A model generated the notes under the pieces. That model made no database searches, was not told the DNA's origin, and saw only the letters and a program-made list of their open reading frames with translations. The position numbers and the translations under genes were made by a program. Positions 1 to 8,300 of a DNA stretch of 64,000 nt are shown one piece after another. The DNA is from Fen-1254 sp963769605. Lineage in GTDB: Bacteria; Bacteroidota; Ignavibacteria; UBA10030. The stretch lies in NCBI GenBank assembly GCA_963769605.1, contig CAVYML010000009.1:992001-1056000 (forward strand). Direction: 5' to 3'. Each line of letters begins with the position of its first letter. The first letter of the stretch is position 1.

Positions 1-2
1 CG

Positions 3-701
3 CCGCTGCCGTGCGGATATCTGGAAGAATATGCAACGCAGGCTGTCGCCGAACATGCTATTCTTCTTATGATGTCTCTGTTCAGAAAATTGCCCAGCCA
101 AGAGAAACAGTTCTTGCGATTTCAGAGAGACGGGTTAACCGGACGGGAATGCCGCGGGAAAAATCTCCTTGTGGTCGGTGTCGGACGTATTGGAAGCGAG
201 ATTGTTCACATCGGGCAAGGACTTGGAATGAATGTCTATGGTGTCGATCTTGTGCAACGATTGGATTCCTTAAAGTATTGTGAAAAAGAAGAGGGTATTG
301 CATGGGCAGATGCTGTCATTTGCGCAATGAATTTGACGAAATTTAACCGAGGATATTTTTCATATTCGCTTTTGAAAAAAGCAAAACCAGGAGCGGTTTT
401 TGTCAACATCGCGCGGGGGGAACACGCATCAACGGCCGATTTGATAATGCTTGAAGAGGAACGGCATCTGGGCGGTATCGGCTTAGATGTGTATGAAGAC
501 GAACCGATGACTGCCTCGGAATTCCGAAGCGGTACGAGCGATGTGTCTGCACAGGTACGAAAGCTTCTCTCCTTTCCCAATGTCCTTTTAACTCCGCATA
601 ATGCTTTTAATACAGCCGAAGCAGTCGAAAGAAAATCGAGATTAACGACGGAGCAGGTGGAATATTTTTTAAAGAATAGAAAATTTAAACGGCAATTATG
701 A
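3..701 (+). CDS. D-isomer-specific 2-hydroxyacid dehydrogenase, 5' end outside window
   Basis: NAD-dependent oxidoreductase interconverting a 2-hydroxy acid and a 2-keto acid; the exact substrate cannot be read from the sequence. The reading frame is open back to base 3, so the N-terminal substrate-binding part lies upstream of the window. Visible are the family run AVAEHAILLM, the Rossmann motif GVGRIGSEI, the NIARGE segment, the GLDVYEDEP signature and the LTPHNAF segment carrying the catalytic His. The C-terminus is ordinary for the family. The gene is followed by a short AT-rich spacer and faces a convergent histidine kinase gene. Family assignment is secure; lactate, glycerate or phosphonate-type substrates are all possible. 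Confidence 0.85.
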   Translation, partial: PLPCGYLEEYATQAVAEHAILLMMSLFRKLPSQEKQFLRFQRDGLTGRECRGKNLLVVGVGRIGSEIVHIGQGLGMNVYGVDLVQRLDSLKYCEKEEGIAWADAVICAMNLTKFNRGYFSYSLLKKAKPGAVFVNIARGEHASTADLIMLEEERHLGGIGLDVYEDEPMTASEFRSGTSDVSAQVRKLLSFPNVLLTPHNAFNTAEAVERKSRLTTEQVEYFLKNRKFKRQL

Positions 702-751
702 AGCTTTGAGGTTCGTCGGTTGTTCAGTTATTTGGTTATTCAGTTCACAGT

Positions 752-2032
752 TTACAGTTCACATTCATCGTCATCGCCTGTTTCTTGAGCCTGTATGCAC
801 CTGCCGGAACGGTTAAACTGCGGAAGAGGAAACAGCCGGGAAAAAAAGAAAAAAGTCGTCCCTTTCCCAACGGTACTTTCCACATCGATAAATCCTTTGT
901 GACCTTTGATAATGCCGGAAACGATCGAAAGGCCGAGCCCGGTTCCCTTACCAACTTCTTTTGTCGTAAAAGAGGGATCAAAAATTTTATCAATTTTATC
1001 CGAGGGAATACCCGTCCCCGTATCGCTCACTGTGCATAGGATAAACTGCCCTGCTTTTCCATCAATCACCGTTTTAGCCTTTGAAGCATCGAGAATTGCT
1101 TCCTGGATCGTAAAAGTCAGAATACCACCTTCAGCCATAGCATCGCGCGCATTGTTGATCAGATTAGAAAATACCTGACGTAACTGAGTCTCATCGCCGT
1201 TGACATAGAGAGGACGTTTTTCATAATGTTCATCGACGCGTATAGTGTTCGGGATTGTATCTTCAATGCTCCGCACGATGCGTTGAAGAGAATCGACAAG
1301 ATCAAGCCGCGTATACGTTCCTTCGACCCCGCGAACAAAAGAAAGAAGCTGCCTGACCATACTCAACCCATGCTCGATACTGACTGTCATAGCAGTCACA
1401 GTGCTTAGGAGTCTTTCGTCAGTCACTTTTCGGTGCATAAAATCGACCGACAATTTTAACGGCGCAAGCATATTCTGCAAGTCGTGCGCAACGCTGCCGG
1501 CGAGCAATCCGATACTTTCCATTCTTTGAGTACGGAGTGTCTTTACTTCGAATCGCTTCTTCTCTGTAATATCCAGAATAACCGCTTCAATATAATCTTC
1601 CGCCGGAACTACGGCAGCGGAGATAAGAACCCATACTTCTGTTCCGTCGTTCCTGTGAAAAGATGTTTGCAATGAGTCAATTGAATCGGACGATAAGAGC
1701 TTTTCACGAAACGTTTCATCATCCGCTTTTGGCATTCGTTCGAAAATTGACTGCAGCGCTTCGGGAGTCGAAACACCGAACATTTTTAGAAGTGCAGTAT
1801 TTGCATCGAGCACTTCCAGTGTCGTAAAAGAAAGCCGTGCGATACCGGCAAGAGAGTTTTCAAAGAGTCCCCGGTATTTACGTTCGCTCTTTGAAAGCTC
1901 TTCGATCTGCTTCTTTTTTATATTGATTTCTTTTTGCTTGGCAAACGCGACAAAATAAATCATGCCTCCGGTCAGGAAAAGAAAAAGTGCCGTACCAAGA
2001 ACGATAACTAAAATGATATTAATATTTTGCAT
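752..2032 (-). CDS. Membrane-anchored PAS sensor histidine kinase, probable 3' frameshift
   Basis: Sensor kinase with one N-terminal membrane helix (IILVIVLGTALFLFL), a short coiled linker, a PAS domain (about residues 50-155), a dimerisation/phosphoacceptor helix with AGSVAHDLQNML around residue 180, and a HATPase domain with NLINNARDA, DTGTGIP and GTGLGLSIV. No response regulator is adjacent, so it is an orphan. ATG at 2032 is preferred to the GTG two codons upstream. The last about 35 codons do not look like a kinase end: after VGKGTTFFFF the frame runs into unrelated sequence. One extra T in the homopolymer run near 841-854 would give an ending PAVSSSAV with a stop at 813, typical of the family. 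This may be a real indel or a sequencing error. Confidence 0.8.
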   Translation of the reverse strand: MQNINIILVIVLGTALFLFLTGGMIYFVAFAKQKEINIKKKQIEELSKSERKYRGLFENSLAGIARLSFTTLEVLDANTALLKMFGVSTPEALQSIFERMPKADDETFREKLLSSDSIDSLQTSFHRNDGTEVWVLISAAVVPAEDYIEAVILDITEKKRFEVKTLRTQRMESIGLLAGSVAHDLQNMLAPLKLSVDFMHRKVTDERLLSTVTAMTVSIEHGLSMVRQLLSFVRGVEGTYTRLDLVDSLQRIVRSIEDTIPNTIRVDEHYEKRPLYVNGDETQLRQVFSNLINNARDAMAEGGILTFTIQEAILDASKAKTVIDGKAGQFILCTVSDTGTGIPSDKIDKIFDPSFTTKEVGKGTGLGLSIVSGIIKGHKGFIDVESTVGKGTTFFFFSRLFPLPQFNRSGRCIQAQETGDDDECEL

Positions 2033-2169
2033 AAGCACGAGCCGCCGTCAAGGATTAACATACCTGCCGCATTTAATTTAAGAAGAAAGCAGGAAAGCCG
2101 GTAGGGTGTTTGGAAGCAAATGAAAAAAGGCATAAGAGAATGTCCGAAAGAATCACTAAAAATCGTAAA

Positions 2170-2208
2170 GAATATTGTACCTCGACATCCTTCTGATATA
2201 CAATATTC
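2170..2208. repeat. 10-bp inverted repeat in a kinase/membrane-protein intergenic region
   Basis: GAATATTGTA at 2170-2179 is exactly complementary to TACAATATTC at 2199-2208, with a 19-nt centre. There is no T-run beside it, so it is not a standard terminator. It lies about 140 bp upstream of the minus-strand kinase start and could be a regulator-binding site. No other gene is supported in 2039-2297. Confidence 0.45.
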
Positions 2209-2297
2209 TCTCTATTGCTGCGGGAATTTCCAGGCTTCAGCAGCGCCGGCTCAAAAGAGAATGACAAGAGAGCAGATAATTGACAGAACAAAAGATC

Positions 2298-2999
2298 TCA
2301 GCCGATTTTTTCCGGCTTACAAAATAATGCACGTGCGAAGAAAAGAAAAGCGACGCAAGAGAAAAACCAGTTGATTTGCCATAAGACTCTAAACGTTTCA
2401 AGAGGAAGCTGGACAATCGTTCTAAAAAGCGAATAAAGGAGAAAGGTGCCTGCTGCGGATAGAAGATATCCCGAGGCTACCCAGAAACGAGGATCATTTT
2501 TCCATATGCGGTTTCGTTCATCCAGCAATCCATTTGCCAATAAATTGACAGTGAAGGTTATTTCCAGAACACCCTCAAGAGTAGCAGCAAAGTTCGCCCC
2601 TTTATGAAAAGCATCGAAGAATATTCCATCGATCACCCAAACAATAAAAAATAGAATATAGGCAACCCGAATAAATCGCGCATTATACCGGCCCGTTTGC
2701 CACTTATAAAAAATAATCAAAAAAAAGCTCATGTCAATGACATCACTTATATGTTCCAGCCATAAATTTTGAATACCATGTAATGCAAGAATAGCTTCTG
2801 CAATAGAAGACAGTGTACAGTACACCATGCTCACGATAAGCCAGCGTATCGGTGCATCGACTTTTCGAAAACGAAATATTCCGATGACACTTACAACGGA
2901 CTCCAAGAACAACATACCGTAAAGATAACAGAATTGGGCGTGAGTCAAAAAAACCTCAGTTATTGGAGAAAAAAATGTTTCCGCATGAATAAAAAGCAA
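2298..2999 (-). CDS. Polytopic membrane protein of unknown function, about seven helices
   Basis: I do not recognise this protein. It is about 233 residues and dominated by hydrophobic segments: roughly seven helices separated by short loops, with aromatic-rich stretches and a charged turn (LLDERNRIWKNDPR) near residue 160. There are no catalytic motifs. The overall look resembles the 7-helix sensory membrane modules found next to or fused to histidine kinases, and an orphan kinase gene lies downstream on the same strand, about 265 bp away, so a sensory partnership is possible but unproven. The frame opens with TTG at 2999 just after an in-frame stop; no well-placed ATG is available near the start, so the true start is uncertain. 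Confidence 0.55.
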   Translation of the reverse strand: MLFIHAETFFSPITEVFLTHAQFCYLYGMLFLESVVSVIGIFRFRKVDAPIRWLIVSMVYCTLSSIAEAILALHGIQNLWLEHISDVIDMSFFLIIFYKWQTGRYNARFIRVAYILFFIVWVIDGIFFDAFHKGANFAATLEGVLEITFTVNLLANGLLDERNRIWKNDPRFWVASGYLLSAAGTFLLYSLFRTIVQLPLETFRVLWQINWFFSCVAFLFFARALFCKPEKIG

Positions 3000-3196
3000 G
3001 TAAAAAAATCAAATGGCTTTTTCTGATTGTTCCACGCGTGCTTGTATCACATGAATAACAAATCATTCCGTCAAAACCTTAGAAAGCACAAATGGAAGAA
3101 GATAACGAGTAAGTTAAACTTTTTTCGTATTAAATCAACGAATCCTCTTTTATTCTTTTCCTTCTTCGAGCCCCGTTTTTTCCTTATATTTCTTTT

Positions 3197-5131
3197 ATGC
3201 TTTCATTAGAACATATCGGTATTCAATTCGGAGGGCGGACACTCTTCGAAGATCTGAGCGTTACCATCGGCGCTCATGATCGCATTGGCTTAGTCGGCGC
3301 CAACGGCTCCGGAAAGTCTACGCTTTTAAAAATTATTGCGGGACTGAATTCCCCCGATACAGGTTTCATCAATAAAGCTCATTTTGTAACCGTCGGCTAC
3401 CTGCCGCAGGACGGCATTTCCGCCAAGGGAAAAACACTTTATCACGAAGCGGAAACGGCCTTCGAAGACGTTCTTCTTGTTCAGGAGGAGCTTAAAGAAG
3501 TACAGCATTCGCTCGAGACGCTCGACACTTCATCTCTCGAATACATGGATATGCTTGAAATTTTCGGTGAACTTCATCATAAATTAGAAGAACTCGACGC
3601 CTACCGGATGAAGTCCAAAATTGAACAGGTTTTGATGGGATTGGGTTTTAGTGCACAGGATATGCAGCGTCAAACCGATGAATTCAGCGGCGGATGGCAA
3701 ATGCGGATCGCTCTTACAAAGCTTTTGCTTCAGGAACCCAATCTTCTTCTTCTCGACGAGCCCACAAATCACCTCGACCTCGAATCTCTTCAATGGCTCG
3801 AAGAATATTTACATCAGTATAACGGCGCCATTATTCTTGTTTCCCATGACCGTGCGTTTCTGGACGGTCTTACGGCCAAAACAATCGCTCTTTCAAGCGG
3901 GCGCTTCGATATCTATAACGGCAATTATTCTTTCTTCGAAAAAGAACGGGTTGTCCGGAAAGAACTATTGATGAACCAGTATAAAAATCAGCAGCAGCAG
4001 ATCAAGCAAACGCAAGAGTTCATCGAACGATTTCGGTACAAAGCCACAAAAGCACGGCAGGTGCAAAGCCGTGTGAAACAACTGGAAAAAATGGAAACGG
4101 TGGAATTGGAAAATGAAGAGGAGGAGATTCATTTCCATTTTCCGCAGCCGCAGTCAAGCGGGCGCGTCGTTCTGGAACTGCAATCCGTCGTTAAATCGTA
4201 CGGCGGTCATTGCGTCATTCAGGATCTGAATTACAAAATAGAACGAGGCGACCGCATAGCCGTGGTCGGCGTCAACGGAGCGGGCAAATCGACGCTTGCA
4301 CGCATACTGGCCGGCGTCGAACCATTCGATTCCGGCAAGCGCATCGCAGGCCACAACGTTACTGTTTCCTATTTTGCGCAGGATCAGGCGGAAGAATTGG
4401 ATCTCTCCCTCGACGTTCTTATGACCGTCGAATCGTCGGCTGCGAGCGAAACACGCTTGCAGCTGCGTACATTACTCGGATCGTTTCTTTTCCACGGGGA
4501 TGATGTGTTCAAGAAAGTCAGCGTGCTTTCCGGCGGAGAAAAAAGCCGCCTTGCACTCGCCAAAATGCTCCTCCAGCCTGCAAATTTTCTCATCATGGAC
4601 GAACCTACGAACCATTTGGATATGCGTTCGAAGCGCGTTCTTCAGGATGCGCTGAACACATACGGTGGAACATTTTTTATCGTATCACACGACCGGGCGT
4701 TCCTTGATCCTCTTGTCAATAAAGTACTTGAACTTTCTCCGGGCAGCGTCAAAACGTATCTTGGCAATGTATCGGAATACATTGCCAAGAAAAAAACAGA
4801 ACGGGAAGCACATCAGCCGGCAATCATTACGGAACAGCCGGAGGAAAGAAAGAAGAGCCGGCAGGAGGAGCAAGAAAAGAAAAAGGCGGCAGCAAAAGAA
4901 ATTCGTGCCGTCAAACGCGCCATTGAGCAGGCGGAGACGGATCTTCAACATCTGGAATTGCGCAAAACGGAAATTGAAGCAATCCTCGCCGACCCGGATT
5001 TTTATAAGCGGGAATCCGAAGGAGCAGCAATTACGGAAGAATATACTCTTCTCAAGAAAAAAATAGAAGAAGCTTTCGAAACATGGAATCGTTATTCCCA
5101 GCAACTCGCACTTGCCGAGAAAAAGGATTGA
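3197..5131 (+). CDS. ABC-F family ATPase (EttA/Uup/YdiF type)
   Basis: Soluble protein of 644 residues with two ABC ATPase domains and no membrane segments, the ABC-F architecture. ABC-F proteins act on ribosomes as translation factors or antibiotic-protection factors, and Uup-type members also influence DNA repair. Domain 1 has Walker A GANGSGKST, signature FSGGWQMR and LLLDEPTNHLDLESL. A charged linker of about 80 residues follows (the P-site interaction motif region). Domain 2 has GVNGAGKST, LSGGEKSR and LIMDEPTNHLDM. The C-terminal about 110 residues form a Lys/Glu-rich coiled coil, as in Uup and YdiF. Start is the ATG at 3197. It stands alone between divergent and convergent genes. Which ABC-F subgroup it belongs to is not resolved. 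Confidence 0.9.
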   Translation: MLSLEHIGIQFGGRTLFEDLSVTIGAHDRIGLVGANGSGKSTLLKIIAGLNSPDTGFINKAHFVTVGYLPQDGISAKGKTLYHEAETAFEDVLLVQEELKEVQHSLETLDTSSLEYMDMLEIFGELHHKLEELDAYRMKSKIEQVLMGLGFSAQDMQRQTDEFSGGWQMRIALTKLLLQEPNLLLLDEPTNHLDLESLQWLEEYLHQYNGAIILVSHDRAFLDGLTAKTIALSSGRFDIYNGNYSFFEKERVVRKELLMNQYKNQQQQIKQTQEFIERFRYKATKARQVQSRVKQLEKMETVELENEEEEIHFHFPQPQSSGRVVLELQSVVKSYGGHCVIQDLNYKIERGDRIAVVGVNGAGKSTLARILAGVEPFDSGKRIAGHNVTVSYFAQDQAEELDLSLDVLMTVESSAASETRLQLRTLLGSFLFHGDDVFKKVSVLSGGEKSRLALAKMLLQPANFLIMDEPTNHLDMRSKRVLQDALNTYGGTFFIVSHDRAFLDPLVNKVLELSPGSVKTYLGNVSEYIAKKKTEREAHQPAIITEQPEERKKSRQEEQEKKKAAAKEIRAVKRAIEQAETDLQHLELRKTEIEAILADPDFYKRESEGAAITEEYTLLKKKIEEAFETWNRYSQQLALAEKKD

Positions 5132-5145
5132 GTTCGTATTACTTA

Positions 5146-5348
5146 GTTCGTGGTTCTTAGTTCCCGTTTTTTTTCATTGTAACCAGTCAAACATAGTAAC
5201 CTCTTAACGTTGAACGTTGAACTTTGAACTGCAGCACAGCCGGATGCCCCATAATGTTTTCCTTCAAAACAGGAATCTACTTTATGCATCCAGCTGAATG
5301 ACGCACTACGAACTACGAACCACGAACCAAGAACTACGAACCACGAAC
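5146..5348. repeat. Intergenic repeat cluster with long inverted arms
   Basis: The 18-mer GTTCGTGGTTCTTAGTTC (5146-5163) is complementary, with one mismatch, to two direct copies of GAACTACGAACCACGAAC at 5310-5327 and 5331-5348. Between them is a tandem of GTTGAAC-like heptamers near 5209-5228. It lies between the converging ABC-F and PKD-protein genes, so it may end transcription from both sides. Similar simple sequence occurs at 715-765. Confidence 0.5.
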
Positions 5349-5353
5349 TATCT

Positions 5354-8300
5354 TTATTGACAAAGAACCATAATCTCCACACTCACCGGACGTGCACCTA
5401 CCATATCCTGATCAAGCGCCGTGACTGTGAAACGATTCTCGCCTTTCACTAAGGGAACGGCTACAACTTTTCCATAACCGATAATTGTCGATCCTTTTTT
5501 CCATTCAAACCTTACGTTGCGATTTTCCGGACGGTTCACATCCGGCGTCGTAACAACCGTAGCAGGATTCGATGGATTCCAGATCAATACCTGAGATTCC
5601 GGTTTGCTTGTAAATTCCAAAGCTGGCCAAACTTGAATATCGAATTGCTCTTTCGCCAGGATAATTCCCTTTGGCGCCCAGCCGAGTGTGATCTCCTGTT
5701 TCCCTTCTCCCCGTATCCGCATTTGTGCAACGAGAGCGGAATCGATGATAAATCCGACTCCGCGGAACGATGTGACTTCGGCAATATTGACTTCACTGCC
5801 GACAAGCCAGTTCTTTGGAACGGACAAGGTTTTTAAATCGGGTTTTGCAATAACCGAAATTTCTTTGGAAACAGAATCGACCGAATTGCTGAGACCGCGT
5901 CCGTCGTTGGCAAGAAGCGTTACGATATGCTTGCCCGATTTTTCAAATGAAAGCGTCGATGACGAATATTCCACATTATCGATTTTCCAGATAAACAACA
6001 AAACGTCCCCGTCCGCATCTGTGGCCGGCAGCGGAAGAAGCTGCGCCGTTTCTCCTTCGTACATCAGATCGGGCAGCGAGAAGGAGGGACTCGGTTTTGA
6101 ATTGACATCGACAACCATATCCTGGGAAACGGAACGGGACGACGTTCCTGAATTATCCGTAATTTGCAGCGAGACGGTGTGCTTTCCAGCAGTCGTCATA
6201 ATCATCGAAGCCACCTGCGTTGTTGCGATCACTTTTCCATCCAGCGTCCAGACATAATCTTTAATAATACCGTCCGGATCGTACGATCCGGCGGCATCCA
6301 TCACAAGTAAATCTCCGAGAGCAATCGCTTTAGGAACGCTCCACTTTAGTACCGGCGGCGCGTTTACATGGACGCTGCGGGTGAGAGCTGCAATATTGCA
6401 GCTTGTTTTCGACTCAATAGTTAGAACAAGTTTGACATCGTACAAACCCGGTTTTGCAAACGCGAACTGCGCCTGCATACCATCCAGTGCATAAACTGTA
6501 TCGCTTGATTGTATAATCCATTTAGTTGAAAGAAGCGTACCGTTCGGTTTGGATTTTGCTGCATCGACATGTATGACTTCGTTCATGCTTACAGCTTCCG
6601 GCAGTGAAAATTCAGCCGCCGGTCCTTCGACAATATGAACGGTCGAGGTCGCCTGACTGACCCGGCTGCATCTTCCGCTGCCGTTTCCGACAACCGTTAA
6701 CACCACATAATATGTCCCCGGTTTCGAAAAAGCGTGAGAAACTTTGCTTCCGAATGTCGTGATAGCATCGCCGAAATCCCAGGTATAGGAACCGAGCGGA
6801 CCGTTCGGATCACTGCTCTTCGTGGCATCGAATTCCACCGGGGAATTGACGCAGAGCGTAGTATCGGTAAAACCTTGAACCGCATGCGGCGATCCTTCTA
6901 CGATGATCGGAATGGTCGCAACGGTCGGCTTTTCCGAAAACCCATCGCTCAATACAAGCTGCACATTATAATAACCCGGTTTTGTATAGACATGCGCCGG
7001 ATTCATTTCACCGGAGGTCGTTCCATCGGCAAAATTCCATTGCGTCGTCATCGGATCGTTGTCCGGATCATAGCATCGCGATCCGTTCAGCAAGATCGTC
7101 TGGCCGCTGCACGAGAAAATAATAGAATCGACGACTGCAACCGGCGGCCGGTTGACCAGCAAGCGAATTGTCTCGCGTGCAATGCTGTTCTTCTTTCCCT
7201 GGCCGTCATCTACGGTCAGTGTAATGAAATGCACGCCGCCGGCCGGTACCTGCCAATTGAAGGAGGACTCATGCCTGTGTGTCCCGTCGGAAAGAAACCA
7301 GTCGAATTTCAACGCCTGCCCGTCGATATCGTAACTCTGCGACGCATCCAGATTGACGATCTGGGAATTGGTACGAATAAGATTTTTGGTCACGATGATA
7401 GGCGCATTGTTGACCAGCAGGGGAAAATCTTTCGTCTGGATCGAATTGGCAAAACCCTGACCGTCATCCACGGTGATTCTGACCATGACGACTCCCGAGT
7501 TCTTGAACGACCTCGTAACTTTCGGGCCGGTCAGAATTGTTCCGTCCGGAAAACTCCATGTCACGGATGCGATCGTTCCATCCGGATCGTACGTTCCTTT
7601 GGAATCGAATACAACGGGTTCATTCGGCTCCGTAACTTCCGGCACCGTATGCCATTTGACAACGGGCGGATAATTGATGTGAATCTTTGCCGTTTTTATT
7701 CCGACTGCATCTTCAAAACCGGAATTATCTTTCACTTTCAAAGCTACAGCGTAATCACCCGGTTCCGGGAAAATAAGATCGGCAGCGCTGTCGTGCGCAG
7801 TTTCTTTGCCGTTCAAGAGCCATGTATATCCGGTTACCGTTCCATCAGGGTCATAGCTTGCCGCACCATTGACATGCAGGGGAACCGCCGGCGCCCAGCG
7901 TTCCGGTATGGAAAATTGTGCTACCGGATTTTTATTCACCACCAGAGTATGCGTAACCGACTGAATACTGTTTGTTTGTTTTTGTCCGTCGTTCACCGTC
8001 AGCGTAATCTTATAGGTTCCGCTTTGTTGAAAAACATGCGTAACGTTCTTTCCCTCCGCAGACGCACCGTCCCCGAAATTCCAACTATAAAAGAGATCGG
8101 ATTGGTCCGCATCGGTCGTTTTCTCTGCGGAAAAGTTCTGTTTGGAGGAATTCGAGTGGTCAAGCGCTGTAATAACAGGAACAGGCGGAGCATTGATATG
8201 AATCGAATGCTCGCACGATTGAACGGAGTTCTCGACCCCTTCTCCGTCGTCGACGGTCAGCGTAACGACAAAATCTCCCGGATGGTCGAATGTTAAGGTC

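Noticed and set aside
2055..2060. TTAACA in the promoter region of the orphan kinase as a Pho box
   Set aside because: No second hexamer at 11 bp on either side.
2073..2374. Short frames on both strands around the 2170 inverted repeat
   Set aside because: Mutually overlapping, charged, low-complexity frames with no domain; they overlap the end of the membrane-protein gene.
6734..8296. Long open frame (about 520 codons) on the plus strand inside the PKD gene
   Set aside because: Arg/Ile-rich composition and no domain; it is the antisense shadow of the repetitive PKD gene on the minus strand.
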